DNA of 42,266 bases from Defluviicoccus sp. (lineage in GTDB: Bacteria > Pseudomonadota > Alphaproteobacteria > MPNO01): the NCBI GenBank assembly GCA_022823775.1, contig JAJEHI010000048.1, positions 1-42,266 of the forward strand. Reading direction: 5' to 3'. Shown piece by piece: positions 35,539-42,266 of the stretch. The notes below the pieces were generated by a model. The model had not been told where the DNA came from. It saw nothing but the letters and a program-made list of their open reading frames with translations, and made no database searches. How positions within the stretch are numbered: the stretch's first letter is position 1; every line of letters starts with the position of its first letter. Both the position numbers and the translations under genes were made by a program.

Positions 35539-36306
35539 CTAGGACAAGGTGGTTCCGGTGTCCATTCCGCCGGCGGGCGGGGCGTGGGCGCGGGCATGCC
35601 GCAGGGCGCGCAGCCGCCGCTCCAGAAGCGCCGCCCGCACGCGGATGAACAGCAACGTCGCGAACAGGCACATGAAGCCCGCCGCCATCAGCAGCAGAGG
35701 CGTCAGCATCGACGAATGGATCGCCGGCGCGCCGATCCGGGTCACGCTGGCCGGCTGGTGCAGCGTGTTCCACCAGTCGACCGAGAACTTGATCACCGGC
35801 AGGTTGACCGCGCCGACCAGCGCGAGGATCGCCGACGACCGGTCCCCGCGAGTCGTGTTGTCGAAGGCGTTCGCGAGCGCGATATAGCCGAGATAGAGGA
35901 ACAGAAGGATCAGGACGGAGGTCAGGCGGGCGTCCCAGGCCCACCAGCGGCCCCACATCGGCTTGCCCCACAGCATTCCCGTGGCAAGGCAGACGATGGT
36001 GAAGCAGGCCCCGATGGGCGCCGCGCCGTGGGCGATCACATGCGCCAGGGGATGCCGCCAGATCAGCCCGGCCGCCGCGCATACCGCCATCGCCGCATAG
36101 CAGAACAGGGCCATCCACGCCGAAGGTACGTGGACGTACATGATCCGGACGGTATCGCCCTGCTGGTAGTCCGGCGGCGAGAACCCGAATCCCACCGCCA
36201 GCCCGGCGCCGATCAGGATCGCCGCCGTCCAAGCCGTCCAGGGCTGGATGCGATCGGCCAGACGCAGGAAGCGCGCCGGGCTCGCGAACCGGTGCAGGCC
36301 AGACAA
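35539..36306 (-). CDS. ccmC: Heme exporter protein CcmC
   Basis: This 255-residue protein of six membrane segments carries the WWD motif WWAWDARLTS at residues 121-130 and flanking histidines such as H59 in MYVHVPSAW. It loads heme onto CcmE. The start is a TTG at 36306, with AGGGGAC about 8 nt upstream, which gives the usual short lead into RFLRLADRIQPW. The gene lies 45 bp upstream of ccmD and 93 bp downstream of ccmB. Confidence 0.93.
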   Translation of the reverse strand: MSGLHRFASPARFLRLADRIQPWTAWTAAILIGAGLAVGFGFSPPDYQQGDTVRIMYVHVPSAWMALFCYAAMAVCAAAGLIWRHPLAHVIAHGAAPIGACFTIVCLATGMLWGKPMWGRWWAWDARLTSVLILLFLYLGYIALANAFDNTTRGDRSSAILALVGAVNLPVIKFSVDWWNTLHQPASVTRIGAPAIHSSMLTPLLLMAAGFMCLFATLLFIRVRAALLERRLRALRHARAHAPPAGGMDTGTTLS

Positions 36307-36399
36307 TCGAGCGGGTCCCCTAGCTTTCCGTCTTGCGACTATACGGCATTACCGAACCCGTCCCGTGCCCTCAATGCGGCCCTTTGAAGCGGGCAGTCA

Positions 36400-37065
36400 T
36401 TATTCCAGCGCCTGCCTGACCGCCGCCGCCGCGGCCCACGGGCAGAGCGCCGAGGCGGCGAGGAACATGGCGGCGAGCACCATGAGCTGCTGGCGGACGG
36501 CATGTCCGGCGAGCGCGGCGTCGACTGCGCCCGCGCCGAAGATCAATACCGGGATCAGCAGCGGCAGGACCAGGACCGAGAGCAGCATACCGCCCCGTCT
36601 CGCACCCAGCGTCAGTGCCGCGCCGACGCCGCCGACAAGGCTGATCGTCGGCGTCCCGAGCGCCATCGCCGCGACGAGGGCGAAATAGCCGCCGGTGTCC
36701 AGATCGAGGAGCACCGCCATCAACGGGGTGGCCACGATCAGCGGGATGCAGGTGGTCAACCAGTGGGCAAGCATCTTCGCGCCCACGATGAGCGAAAGGG
36801 GGAGGGGGGCGAGCGCCAGAATCTCGAAACTGCCGTCCTCGTAGTCGCCCAGGAACAGCCGTTCGAGCGAGAGCATCGCGGCGAGAAGCGCGGCGACCCA
36901 GAGCACGCCGGCCGCGATCCTGGCGAGCAGGTTGGCCTCCGGTCCGACGCCGAAGGGGAAGAGCATCGTCGCGAGGACGAAGAACATGACGGCCGCCGCC
37001 GCCTCGCCCGGCTCGCGGATTGCCAGCCGGAGCTCCCGACCGAGAGCGGCGGCGAAGGCGGTCAT
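36400..37065 (-). CDS. ccmB: Heme exporter permease CcmB
   Basis: This 221-residue membrane permease of the CcmAB ABC complex has family stretches LFPFGVGPEANLLARIAAG, WVAALLAAMLSLERLF, and PLLIPVLIFGAGAV. The ATG at 37065 overlaps the ccmA stop (ATGA). The complex uses ATP to release holo-CcmE from CcmCD rather than export heme directly. Confidence 0.94.
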   Translation of the reverse strand: MTAFAAALGRELRLAIREPGEAAAAVMFFVLATMLFPFGVGPEANLLARIAAGVLWVAALLAAMLSLERLFLGDYEDGSFEILALAPLPLSLIVGAKMLAHWLTTCIPLIVATPLMAVLLDLDTGGYFALVAAMALGTPTISLVGGVGAALTLGARRGGMLLSVLVLPLLIPVLIFGAGAVDAALAGHAVRQQLMVLAAMFLAASALCPWAAAAAVRQALE

Positions 37066-37721
37066 GCCCGGCCTCCGGCGCCCATGCCATGGCGGACCAG
37101 GTCGAGGCCCTTCGCGTCGGGGAGATCGAGGGGAGCATTGGTCGACACGACGCAGGACCCGCCTTCCGCGCAATGGTTCCGGATCGCGGCATGGACGGCG
37201 GCGATGCCTTCGGAGTCCAGCGCGACCGTGGGCTCGTCGAGCAGCCAGAGCGGCGCCTTCGAAACGGCGATGCGCGCCAGCGCGAGCCGTCTGCGCTGGC
37301 CGGCGGAGAGGAACCGGGCGGGAAGGTCGGCAAGGGCCGAGATCCCGAATTGCTCGAGCGCCGGCTGAATGTCCCCTCCGTCGGGGCGAACGGCGGACCA
37401 GAAGCGCAGGTTCTCGGCCACCGTGAGCGCCAGTTTCACCGCGTCGAGATGCCCCACATAATGAAGCCGCGCGGCGTGCGCCTCGCGATCTTCCGCGATG
37501 TTCGCGCCTTCCCATTCGATGGCGCCCGAGACCGGCGGGAGGAGGCCGGCCATCGTCCGCAACAGGCTCGACTTGCCGCTGCCGTTGGGCCCTGTCAGCG
37601 TCAGGACTTCGCCGGCGTCCAGCGCGAAATCGAGACCGGAAAACACCGCTCGGTCGCCGCGAACGCAGGCTAGGGCGCGGCCGGAAAAGCGGATCGCCGG
37701 ATGGGTGTCCGGGCGGTTCAC
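37062..37721 (-). CDS. ccmA: Heme exporter ATP-binding protein CcmA
   Basis: This 219-residue ABC ATPase has Walker A GPNGSGKSS, signature FLSAGQRRRLALAR and Walker B APLWLLDEPTVALD. I choose the GTG at 37721, because the frame upstream runs into the repeat-rich intergenic DNA and the family starts shortly before FSGRALACVRG; no strong ribosome site supports it, so the start is uncertain by a few codons. It is the first gene of the ccmABCDEFGHI operon. Confidence 0.93.
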   Translation of the reverse strand: MNRPDTHPAIRFSGRALACVRGDRAVFSGLDFALDAGEVLTLTGPNGSGKSSLLRTMAGLLPPVSGAIEWEGANIAEDREAHAARLHYVGHLDAVKLALTVAENLRFWSAVRPDGGDIQPALEQFGISALADLPARFLSAGQRRRLALARIAVSKAPLWLLDEPTVALDSEGIAAVHAAIRNHCAEGGSCVVSTNAPLDLPDAKGLDLVRHGMGAGGRA

Positions 37722-37829
37722 CGCGAAGCGGGCATTCGCCGGCCCGACCCTCGATACGGCGCCGGCGGACTTGTTCCACGGTTGTCCGGTTGGGAACAAA
37801 TCCGACCTATTCGGCTCACCCTCCTCCCG

Positions 37830-37851
37830 CCCCTCCCGCAAGCGGGAGGGG
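37830..37851. repeat. Palindromic intergenic repeat unit 1
   Basis: CCCCTCCCGC-AA-GCGGGAGGGG is a perfect 10-bp inverted repeat. This sequence type (CTCCCGC..GCGGGAG) is common as dispersed intergenic elements in GC-rich proteobacteria. On the minus strand it lies upstream of ccmA; for the creatininase-like gene it is far downstream. Confidence 0.6.
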
Positions 37852-37881
37852 AGAAGTTAAGGAGGGATGGGCAAGCGTGTC

Positions 37882-37905
37882 CCCTCTCCCCCACGGGGGA
37901 GAGGG
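37882..37905. repeat. Palindromic intergenic repeat unit 2
   Basis: CCCTCTCCCCC-AC-GGGGGAGAGGG is a perfect 11-bp inverted repeat followed by TCAGGGTGAGGGGGG. This matches the widespread REP-like pattern of CCCTCTCCC/GGGAGAGGGTCAGGGTGAGGG elements found many times in alphaproteobacterial and other genomes. Confidence 0.65.
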
Positions 37906-37956
37906 TCAGGGTGAGGGGGGATAGCGGAGCCGGACGGCAACCGGGTACGCCCGTGG

Positions 37957-37982
37957 CCCGGGACTCCGGAACAAGTCCGGGG
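37957..37982. repeat. Palindromic intergenic repeat unit 3
   Basis: CCCGGGACT (37957-37965) and AGTCCGGGG (37974-37982) form a stem with one bulged G around CCGGAACA, followed by GTGACA. It resembles the common alphaproteobacterial repeat of the type GTCACCCCGGACTTGTTCCGG. Confidence 0.55.
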
Positions 37983-38076
37983 TGACAAGAGGGGGTAACA
38001 AGGAGGGCGGGTGCGTGCGTGCGGCGGCTGGCTTGTCGTGCGGGCATTTCGCGAAGCCTACCGGTGGGCTATCCGG

Positions 38077-38856
38077 CTAGCGCCGTTCCTCGTAGGACGG
38101 GCGCAGGTTCTCGATCATCTCGGCCAGCCCGTCGAGCGCGGCGTCGATGAACGCCCTCCCCTGTTCGGCGCTCGCCACGTGCGGGTTGCCGAAGATCGAT
38201 GCGTGGTTGGTCTCCGGGCTCGGGCGTCGGCGATAGGTGCGGGACGGTTCGACCTTGGCCACGAGGTCCCAGCCCACCAGCGGCGTATAAACCCCTTCGA
38301 CGCGCTCCATCTTGACCAGCCCGGGCCGGGTGGCGAGCTGGAACGAAGTCTCGAACTCGCCGCCATGACCCATCCCGCCGACCTCGGAATTGCGCATCGC
38401 GTCGATCTCGGCCGCGCCGGGCTCCCAGTAGCTCACCGCCGTCACCTGGAAGTCGTGAGAGGTGTCCAGATCGTCGATCAGGCGCCGGGCTACGGCATCG
38501 TTCGAGGTGCCGTTGGGCCGGTTGCCGTTGAGGATCAGCAGATCTTCGAAGCCTTGCCGGATGAGCGCGGCGCCGATCTCGTAGACCAGCTCCTGGTAGG
38601 TCGGGATGGAGAGCGAGATCGTGCCCGGGAAATGCTCGAAGGTCTTGGAGACCGCGTAGGGCACGGCCGGCGACACCACCGCGCCGATCCGCTCCGCGAG
38701 GCGAACCGCCATGTGGTCGGCCTGGTGGGTGTCGGTGTCGCAGGGCATGTGAGGCCCGTGCGACTCGGTCGCTCCGGTCGGCAGGATGACGAGTTTCTTC
38801 GCTTCGATCGCCGCGCGCACCTCGTCATAGGTCATGTGGGCGATGCGGACGTTCAT
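38077..38856 (-). CDS. Creatininase-like amidohydrolase with an altered metal site
   Basis: This 259-residue protein has the creatinine amidohydrolase fold. The first metal-ligand motif GATESHGPHMPCDTD gives E31, H33 and D42, matching Glu34, His36 and Asp45 of Pseudomonas creatininase, and GHGGEFETS is the second family motif. But the usual NGHGGN/NGHYEN segment reads LNGNRPNG, so the ligand His120 of creatininase corresponds to N112. Family members open cyclic amides or cleave amide bonds (creatinine, formamides). The ATG overlaps the stop of the molybdenum hydroxylase large subunit (ATGA), so it is co-translated with it. Activity with the altered site is uncertain. Confidence 0.85.
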   Translation of the reverse strand: MNVRIAHMTYDEVRAAIEAKKLVILPTGATESHGPHMPCDTDTHQADHMAVRLAERIGAVVSPAVPYAVSKTFEHFPGTISLSIPTYQELVYEIGAALIRQGFEDLLILNGNRPNGTSNDAVARRLIDDLDTSHDFQVTAVSYWEPGAAEIDAMRNSEVGGMGHGGEFETSFQLATRPGLVKMERVEGVYTPLVGWDLVAKVEPSRTYRRRPSPETNHASIFGNPHVASAEQGRAFIDAALDGLAEMIENLRPSYEERR

Positions 38857-41255
38857 CGGCGCGACCGCGCCTCCGACAGCAGCCCGTGGATCATGTCCGG
38901 CGACATGGGGGATTCCCGTACCGGGCCGATGCCGAGCGGGGCGAGCGCGTCCTCCATCGCCGAGGCGATGACTTGCGAAACCGGGATCGTGCCCGCCTCG
39001 CCGACGCCCTTGATGCCGAGCGGATTGAGCGGCGACGGCGTCTCCATGTGGAGTATCTCGGCGTCCGGCACCTCGGTCGCGTAGGGCATCAGGAAATCCA
39101 TGAAATTGGCGGCGAGCGGGGTGCCCTTGTCGTCGAACGCGCAGCGTTCGTAGAACGCCCCGCCGATCCCCTGGCCGATGCCGCCCATCACCTGCCCCTC
39201 GACGATCATCGGGTTGATCATGTTTCCGCAATCGTGGATGCAGAGATAGCGCCTGATCTCCATCGAGCAGATGTCGGGGAAGAACTCGACGATCGCCGCA
39301 TGGACGCCGTAGGCCCAGGTCGCATGGGAGGGGCTGAAATAGTCGGTCTCCTCGATCCCCGGCGCCTGTCCTTCGGCAAGCGGCGGGCCGTCATGCGTGG
39401 ATGCCGGCGCGAACTGGGTCGCGGTCTGGGAGGCCTCGTTGAAGGCGTAGCGCAGCGGGTTCGAGGCGGTGGCGATCTCGGCGAGGGAGACCGAACGGTT
39501 GCCGTCGACGATCCAGGCGCGCCCGTCCCGGAGCTCGATGGAGTCCTCGTCGGTCTCCAGCATGTTGGCGGCGGCCGCGATTATGCGGGCGCGCGCCTTG
39601 ACGGCGGCCTTGTGGATCGCGTTGCCGCTGACCACCGCGGCGCGGCTCGCGAAGGTCGCCACCCCCCATTCATGCGCCTGGGTGTCGCCTTCGACGAAGA
39701 TCACGTCCTTCACATCGCAGCCCACCTGGTCGGCGGCGATCTGGGCGAACACCGTCTCGTGGCCCTGTCCCTGGCTGGTCAGGCCCGTGGTGACGTAGAC
39801 CTTGCCGGTGATCGGATGGACCTTGACGTGCCCGCCCTCATAGGGGCCGAGCCCGGTCCCCTCGACATAGAAGCCGATCCCGAAGCCGAGATAGCGTCCT
39901 TCGACGCGGGCCGCCTCCTGCTCCTTGCGGAAGCCGGCGAGGTCGACGGTCCCGGTAATCAGGTCGAGGGCCTTTTCGTACTCGCCGGAATCGTAGTTGA
40001 CCGCGAGCCCGTCGGCGAACAGCAGCCCGTCGCGCTTGTAGGGAAATTCGCCCGGCCCGATGAAGTTGCGCCGGCGGATCTCGGTCCGGTCGATGCCGAG
40101 CTCGTCGGCGAGCCGGTCCAGCGCGCGCTCGATCGCGAAGCAGGCCTGCGGCCGGCCGCAGCCGCGATAGGGGGTGACTTGGACGCAGGGCGTATAGACC
40201 AGCGTCATCTCGACCCAGATGTCGGGGATCCGGTAGGGCCCGGCGATCGAGGTCGAGGCGACCTGGGCGATGGCGATTCCGTAGGGGATAAAGGCGCCGG
40301 TATCGTGGATGAACGAGTCGCGAAGCCCGAGGACCGTGCCGTCCTTCTTCGCGGCCAGCGCGATCTCGTGGATCTGGGCGCGCTCCTGGCTGGCGCCGAT
40401 GAAGTTCTCCACCCGGTCCTCGATATACTTCACCGGCCGGTCGAGCTGCATGGCGGCAAAGGGCACGAGTATCTCGTCCGGGTGGAACATCATGATTTTC
40501 TGGCCGAACCCGCCGCCCACGTTGGGCGCGATGACGCGGATCCTGTCCTCGTCGATGTCGAACAGCGAGGCGAGCCCGCCGCGCACCGAGATCGTCGCCT
40601 GCGTGGAATCCCAGACCGTGAGCTCGCCCGACACCCCGTCCCAGCGGGCGGCGACCGCGCGGCACTCCATCGGCGCCGCCGTCGAGCGTTCGAGCCGGAC
40701 CCGCACCGTAGTCGTGTGTTCGGCCGCGGCGAAGGCGGCGTCGGCATCGCCGCTCTCCTGAACGAAATGCGCGGCGATATTGTTGGGGATATCGTCATGG
40801 ACCGGCGGCGCTCCGTCGGCGATGGCCTTTTCCAGATCCAGCTCGACCGGAAGAGGCTCGTAGTCGACTTCGATAAGCGAGCACGCGTCTTCCGCGGCAT
40901 ACCGGTCGACGGCGACGATCATCGCGATGCACTGGCCGGCATAGAACACGTCGTCGCGGGCCAGCGGGCGCTGCGTTTTGCCGCCCGACGTGATGCAGGG
41001 ATGCGGGATCAGCATCGGCAATTCGACATCGAGCGCGCCGATATTGTCGGCCGTGTAGACCGCGACGACATCCGGCATCGCCTCGGCCGCGGAAATGTCT
41101 ATCGAGCGGATTTTCGCGCGCGCGTGCTGGCTCCTCACGAACGCCGCGTGCAGGGCGCCGGGCAGCGAAATGTCGTCGATGAAGGCCCCCTCGCCCTTGA
41201 GGAGGCCCGGATCGGCGTTGCGCTGGACCGGTTCGCCGAACTGACGTGTCGACAT
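38853..41255 (-). CDS. Molybdenum hydroxylase large subunit (xanthine dehydrogenase/CoxL form II-like)
   Basis: This 800-residue protein has standard length and no CoxG fusion. It starts RQFGEPVQRNADPGLLKGEG and has NVGGGFGQKIMMF, the active-site loop VTPYRGCGRPQA (close to the form II PYRGAGR loop, so it is not a genuine CO dehydrogenase) and the catalytic glutamate E753 in GIKGVGEAG. It binds molybdopterin cytosine dinucleotide and hydroxylates a C-H bond beside nitrogen or an aldehyde carbon. Strong GGAGGGG precedes the ATG. The 2Fe-2S gene ends 10 bp upstream, and the creatininase-like gene overlaps its stop. Confidence 0.94.
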   Translation of the reverse strand: MSTRQFGEPVQRNADPGLLKGEGAFIDDISLPGALHAAFVRSQHARAKIRSIDISAAEAMPDVVAVYTADNIGALDVELPMLIPHPCITSGGKTQRPLARDDVFYAGQCIAMIVAVDRYAAEDACSLIEVDYEPLPVELDLEKAIADGAPPVHDDIPNNIAAHFVQESGDADAAFAAAEHTTTVRVRLERSTAAPMECRAVAARWDGVSGELTVWDSTQATISVRGGLASLFDIDEDRIRVIAPNVGGGFGQKIMMFHPDEILVPFAAMQLDRPVKYIEDRVENFIGASQERAQIHEIALAAKKDGTVLGLRDSFIHDTGAFIPYGIAIAQVASTSIAGPYRIPDIWVEMTLVYTPCVQVTPYRGCGRPQACFAIERALDRLADELGIDRTEIRRRNFIGPGEFPYKRDGLLFADGLAVNYDSGEYEKALDLITGTVDLAGFRKEQEAARVEGRYLGFGIGFYVEGTGLGPYEGGHVKVHPITGKVYVTTGLTSQGQGHETVFAQIAADQVGCDVKDVIFVEGDTQAHEWGVATFASRAAVVSGNAIHKAAVKARARIIAAAANMLETDEDSIELRDGRAWIVDGNRSVSLAEIATASNPLRYAFNEASQTATQFAPASTHDGPPLAEGQAPGIEETDYFSPSHATWAYGVHAAIVEFFPDICSMEIRRYLCIHDCGNMINPMIVEGQVMGGIGQGIGGAFYERCAFDDKGTPLAANFMDFLMPYATEVPDAEILHMETPSPLNPLGIKGVGEAGTIPVSQVIASAMEDALAPLGIGPVRESPMSPDMIHGLLSEARSRR

Positions 41256-41265
41256 GCGCCCCTCC

Positions 41266-41802
41266 TCAGTCCGCCGTCGCGTTCATCAGCTCGACGCCGC
41301 GCCGGAATGCCTTGACGATGTTGCTGTAGCCCGTGCAGCGGCACAGGTTGCCCGACAGCATCTCGCGGATCGCCTTGTCCGAGAGGTCCGGCTGCGGCGT
41401 CTCGTCGAGATAGCTCAGCATCGACATCACGAAGCCGGGCGTGCAGTAGCCGCATTGCAGAGCGTGGCATTCCATCATCGCCTGCTGGATCGGGTGCAGC
41501 GTGCCGTCCTCGCCGGCGACGCCCTCGATGGTGCGGATAACGGCGCCGTCGGCCTGGACCGCGAAAGCCAGGCAAGAACGCCCCGCGCGCCCGTCGATCG
41601 TCACCGTGCAGCAGCCGCACACCCCGTGCTCGCAGCCGACATGCGTGCCGGTGAGGCCGAGCTCGTGGCGGATGAAGTCGCTCAGCAGCATGCGCGGGCT
41701 GGCCTCCCGCGTGACCGTCTCGCCGTTGATCGTGAGCGTCACCGGGACCCTCGGATCGGACGAGGTCGGGGGGATCGGCTTCTTCAGCACGCTTTTCGCC
41801 AT
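41266..41802 (-). CDS. Molybdenum hydroxylase [2Fe-2S] subunit (CoxS-like)
   Basis: This 178-residue protein has cluster ligands C57, C62, C65 (CEHGVCGCCTV) and C77 for the first centre, and C117, C120 (CGYCTPG), C154 and C156 (LCRCTGY) for the second. The motif has an extra cysteine, C64, where alanine is usual. It relays electrons between the large and FAD subunits encoded on either side. The ATG lies 3 bp after the FAD-subunit stop. Confidence 0.95.
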   Translation of the reverse strand: MAKSVLKKPIPPTSSDPRVPVTLTINGETVTREASPRMLLSDFIRHELGLTGTHVGCEHGVCGCCTVTIDGRAGRSCLAFAVQADGAVIRTIEGVAGEDGTLHPIQQAMMECHALQCGYCTPGFVMSMLSYLDETPQPDLSDKAIREMLSGNLCRCTGYSNIVKAFRRGVELMNATAD

Positions 41803-41805
41803 GGT

Positions 41806-42266
41806 CTAGCGTCCCGCGCGTTTGAGAGCGGTCTCGGACGTGCGCCGCACCAGAGCCGCGAGCAGGTCCCTGCGATAGGCCACGCTTGCCTGCGTGTCGG
41901 CGGGCGCGGTCATGTACTCCTTCGCCGCTTCGCCGGCTTCCGAGCGCGCGTCCTCGTCGACGACACGGCCTCTCAGCGCGTCCTCGGCGGCGGCGAGACG
42001 GATCGGCCGCGCGCCGATACCGCAGGCCGCGATCCGCGCCTCCCGGCACACGCTCCCCTCCAGCGTAAGCAGGGTGCAGACTCCGGCGAGCGCGAAGTCG
42101 CCCCGGCGCCTCGCGAACTCCTCGAACGCGTACCCGGTGGCGGGCGGCAGCGCCGGGATGCGCACCTCGGTCAGGATTTCCGTCTGGTCGAGGGTGGTGG
42201 TCATGTGGAATCGGAACAGGTCGTCGGCCGCGATCTCGCGGCTGCCGTCTGGACCCTGGACGGAGA
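41806..42266 (-). CDS. Molybdenum hydroxylase FAD-binding subunit, C-terminal part (5' end outside window)
   Basis: The visible 152 codons, running in from the right edge, encode the C-terminal half of a CoxM-like subunit: GPDGSREIAADDLF just before TTTLDQTEILTEVRIP, then YAFEEFARRRGDFALAGV and the C-terminal VAYRRDLLAALVRR typical of the CO dehydrogenase flavoprotein C-terminal domain. The ATG at 42204 is internal, not the start, because the upstream codons match the family. It is the first visible gene of the second M-S-L operon. Confidence 0.92.
   Translation of the reverse strand, partial: SVQGPDGSREIAADDLFRFHMTTTLDQTEILTEVRIPALPPATGYAFEEFARRRGDFALAGVCTLLTLEGSVCREARIAACGIGARPIRLAAAEDALRGRVVDEDARSEAGEAAKEYMTAPADTQASVAYRRDLLAALVRRTSETALKRAGR

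Larger units (their letters stand above)
37722..38076. other. 355-bp intergenic region with palindromic repeats, upstream of ccmA
   Basis: No gene is supported here. The region holds at least three palindromic units in a row (listed separately), embedded in purine- or pyrimidine-skewed sequence. It separates the ccm operon start from the end of the creatininase-like gene, both on the minus strand, so it must also contain the ccm promoter. I could not identify convincing -35/-10 boxes. Confidence 0.6.

Noticed and set aside
37830..37920. Repeat-rich stretch considered as a CRISPR array
   Set aside because: The units are different palindromes with no regular spacing or unique spacers.
38886..41315. 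Plus-strand open frame of 809 codons antisense to the second molybdenum hydroxylase
   Set aside because: It mirrors the conserved large subunit and has no recognisable domain.

Overview
The window is GC-rich DNA, densely packed with genes, with short or overlapping gene junctions and many GTG/TTG starts. It looks like an alphaproteobacterial chromosome. This is an inference from the complete System I cytochrome c maturation operon, TAXI-type TRAP transport, CoxLMS-type molybdenum hydroxylases, and palindromic intergenic repeats of a kind seen in such genomes. No insertion sequence, CRISPR array, rRNA or tRNA was seen.

Layout. (1) 1-1070: the end of an unrecognised gene, its terminator, and a VapB/VapC toxin-antitoxin pair with a palindromic operator candidate. 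(2) 1090-12912: a benzoate-CoA-ligase-type enzyme diverging from an operon of a molybdenum hydroxylase (large subunit fused to a CoxG domain, FAD subunit, 2Fe-2S subunit), a PLP fold-type II enzyme, a two-subunit glutaconate-type CoA-transferase, a luciferase-like oxidoreductase and an amidase. (3) 12901-21220, minus strand: a fused hydantoinase/5-oxoprolinase, two tandem TAXI solute-binding proteins and a fused TRAP permease. (4) 21373-24361, plus strand: Rieske oxygenase alpha and beta subunits, then an AhpD-like gene read through an in-frame TGA. (5) 24374-26919: an Lrp/AsnC regulator diverging from thioredoxin reductase and a LysR regulator. (6) 27339-30668: a fatty-acid-desaturase-type membrane protein, a divergent DRE-TIM metal-dependent lyase relative and a zinc alcohol dehydrogenase. 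(7) 30700-37721, minus strand: ccmABCDEFGHI. (8) 38077-42266, minus strand: a second molybdenum hydroxylase (FAD subunit cut by the window edge, 2Fe-2S subunit, large subunit) followed by a creatininase-like protein.

The most striking feature is the AhpD-like gene at 23258-24361. Its TGA at 23993-23995 sits exactly where the second cysteine of the AhpD CxxC motif belongs. The AhpD spacing of Glu, Cys, second Cys and His is kept across the TGA, the same frame continues for 121 codons of family-like protein, and a bacterial SECIS-like hairpin begins 17 nt after the TGA, with its apical loop 24 nt after it. It is best read as a selenoprotein with a C-V-Y-Sec motif.

Together the catabolic genes suggest uptake and breakdown of carboxylated, probably nitrogen-containing ring compounds: TRAP uptake, hydroxylation by molybdenum or Rieske enzymes, ATP-dependent or amidase ring and amide hydrolysis, then CoA activation and transfer. 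The substrate cannot be read from sequence. The ccm operon is housekeeping and unrelated to these pathways.
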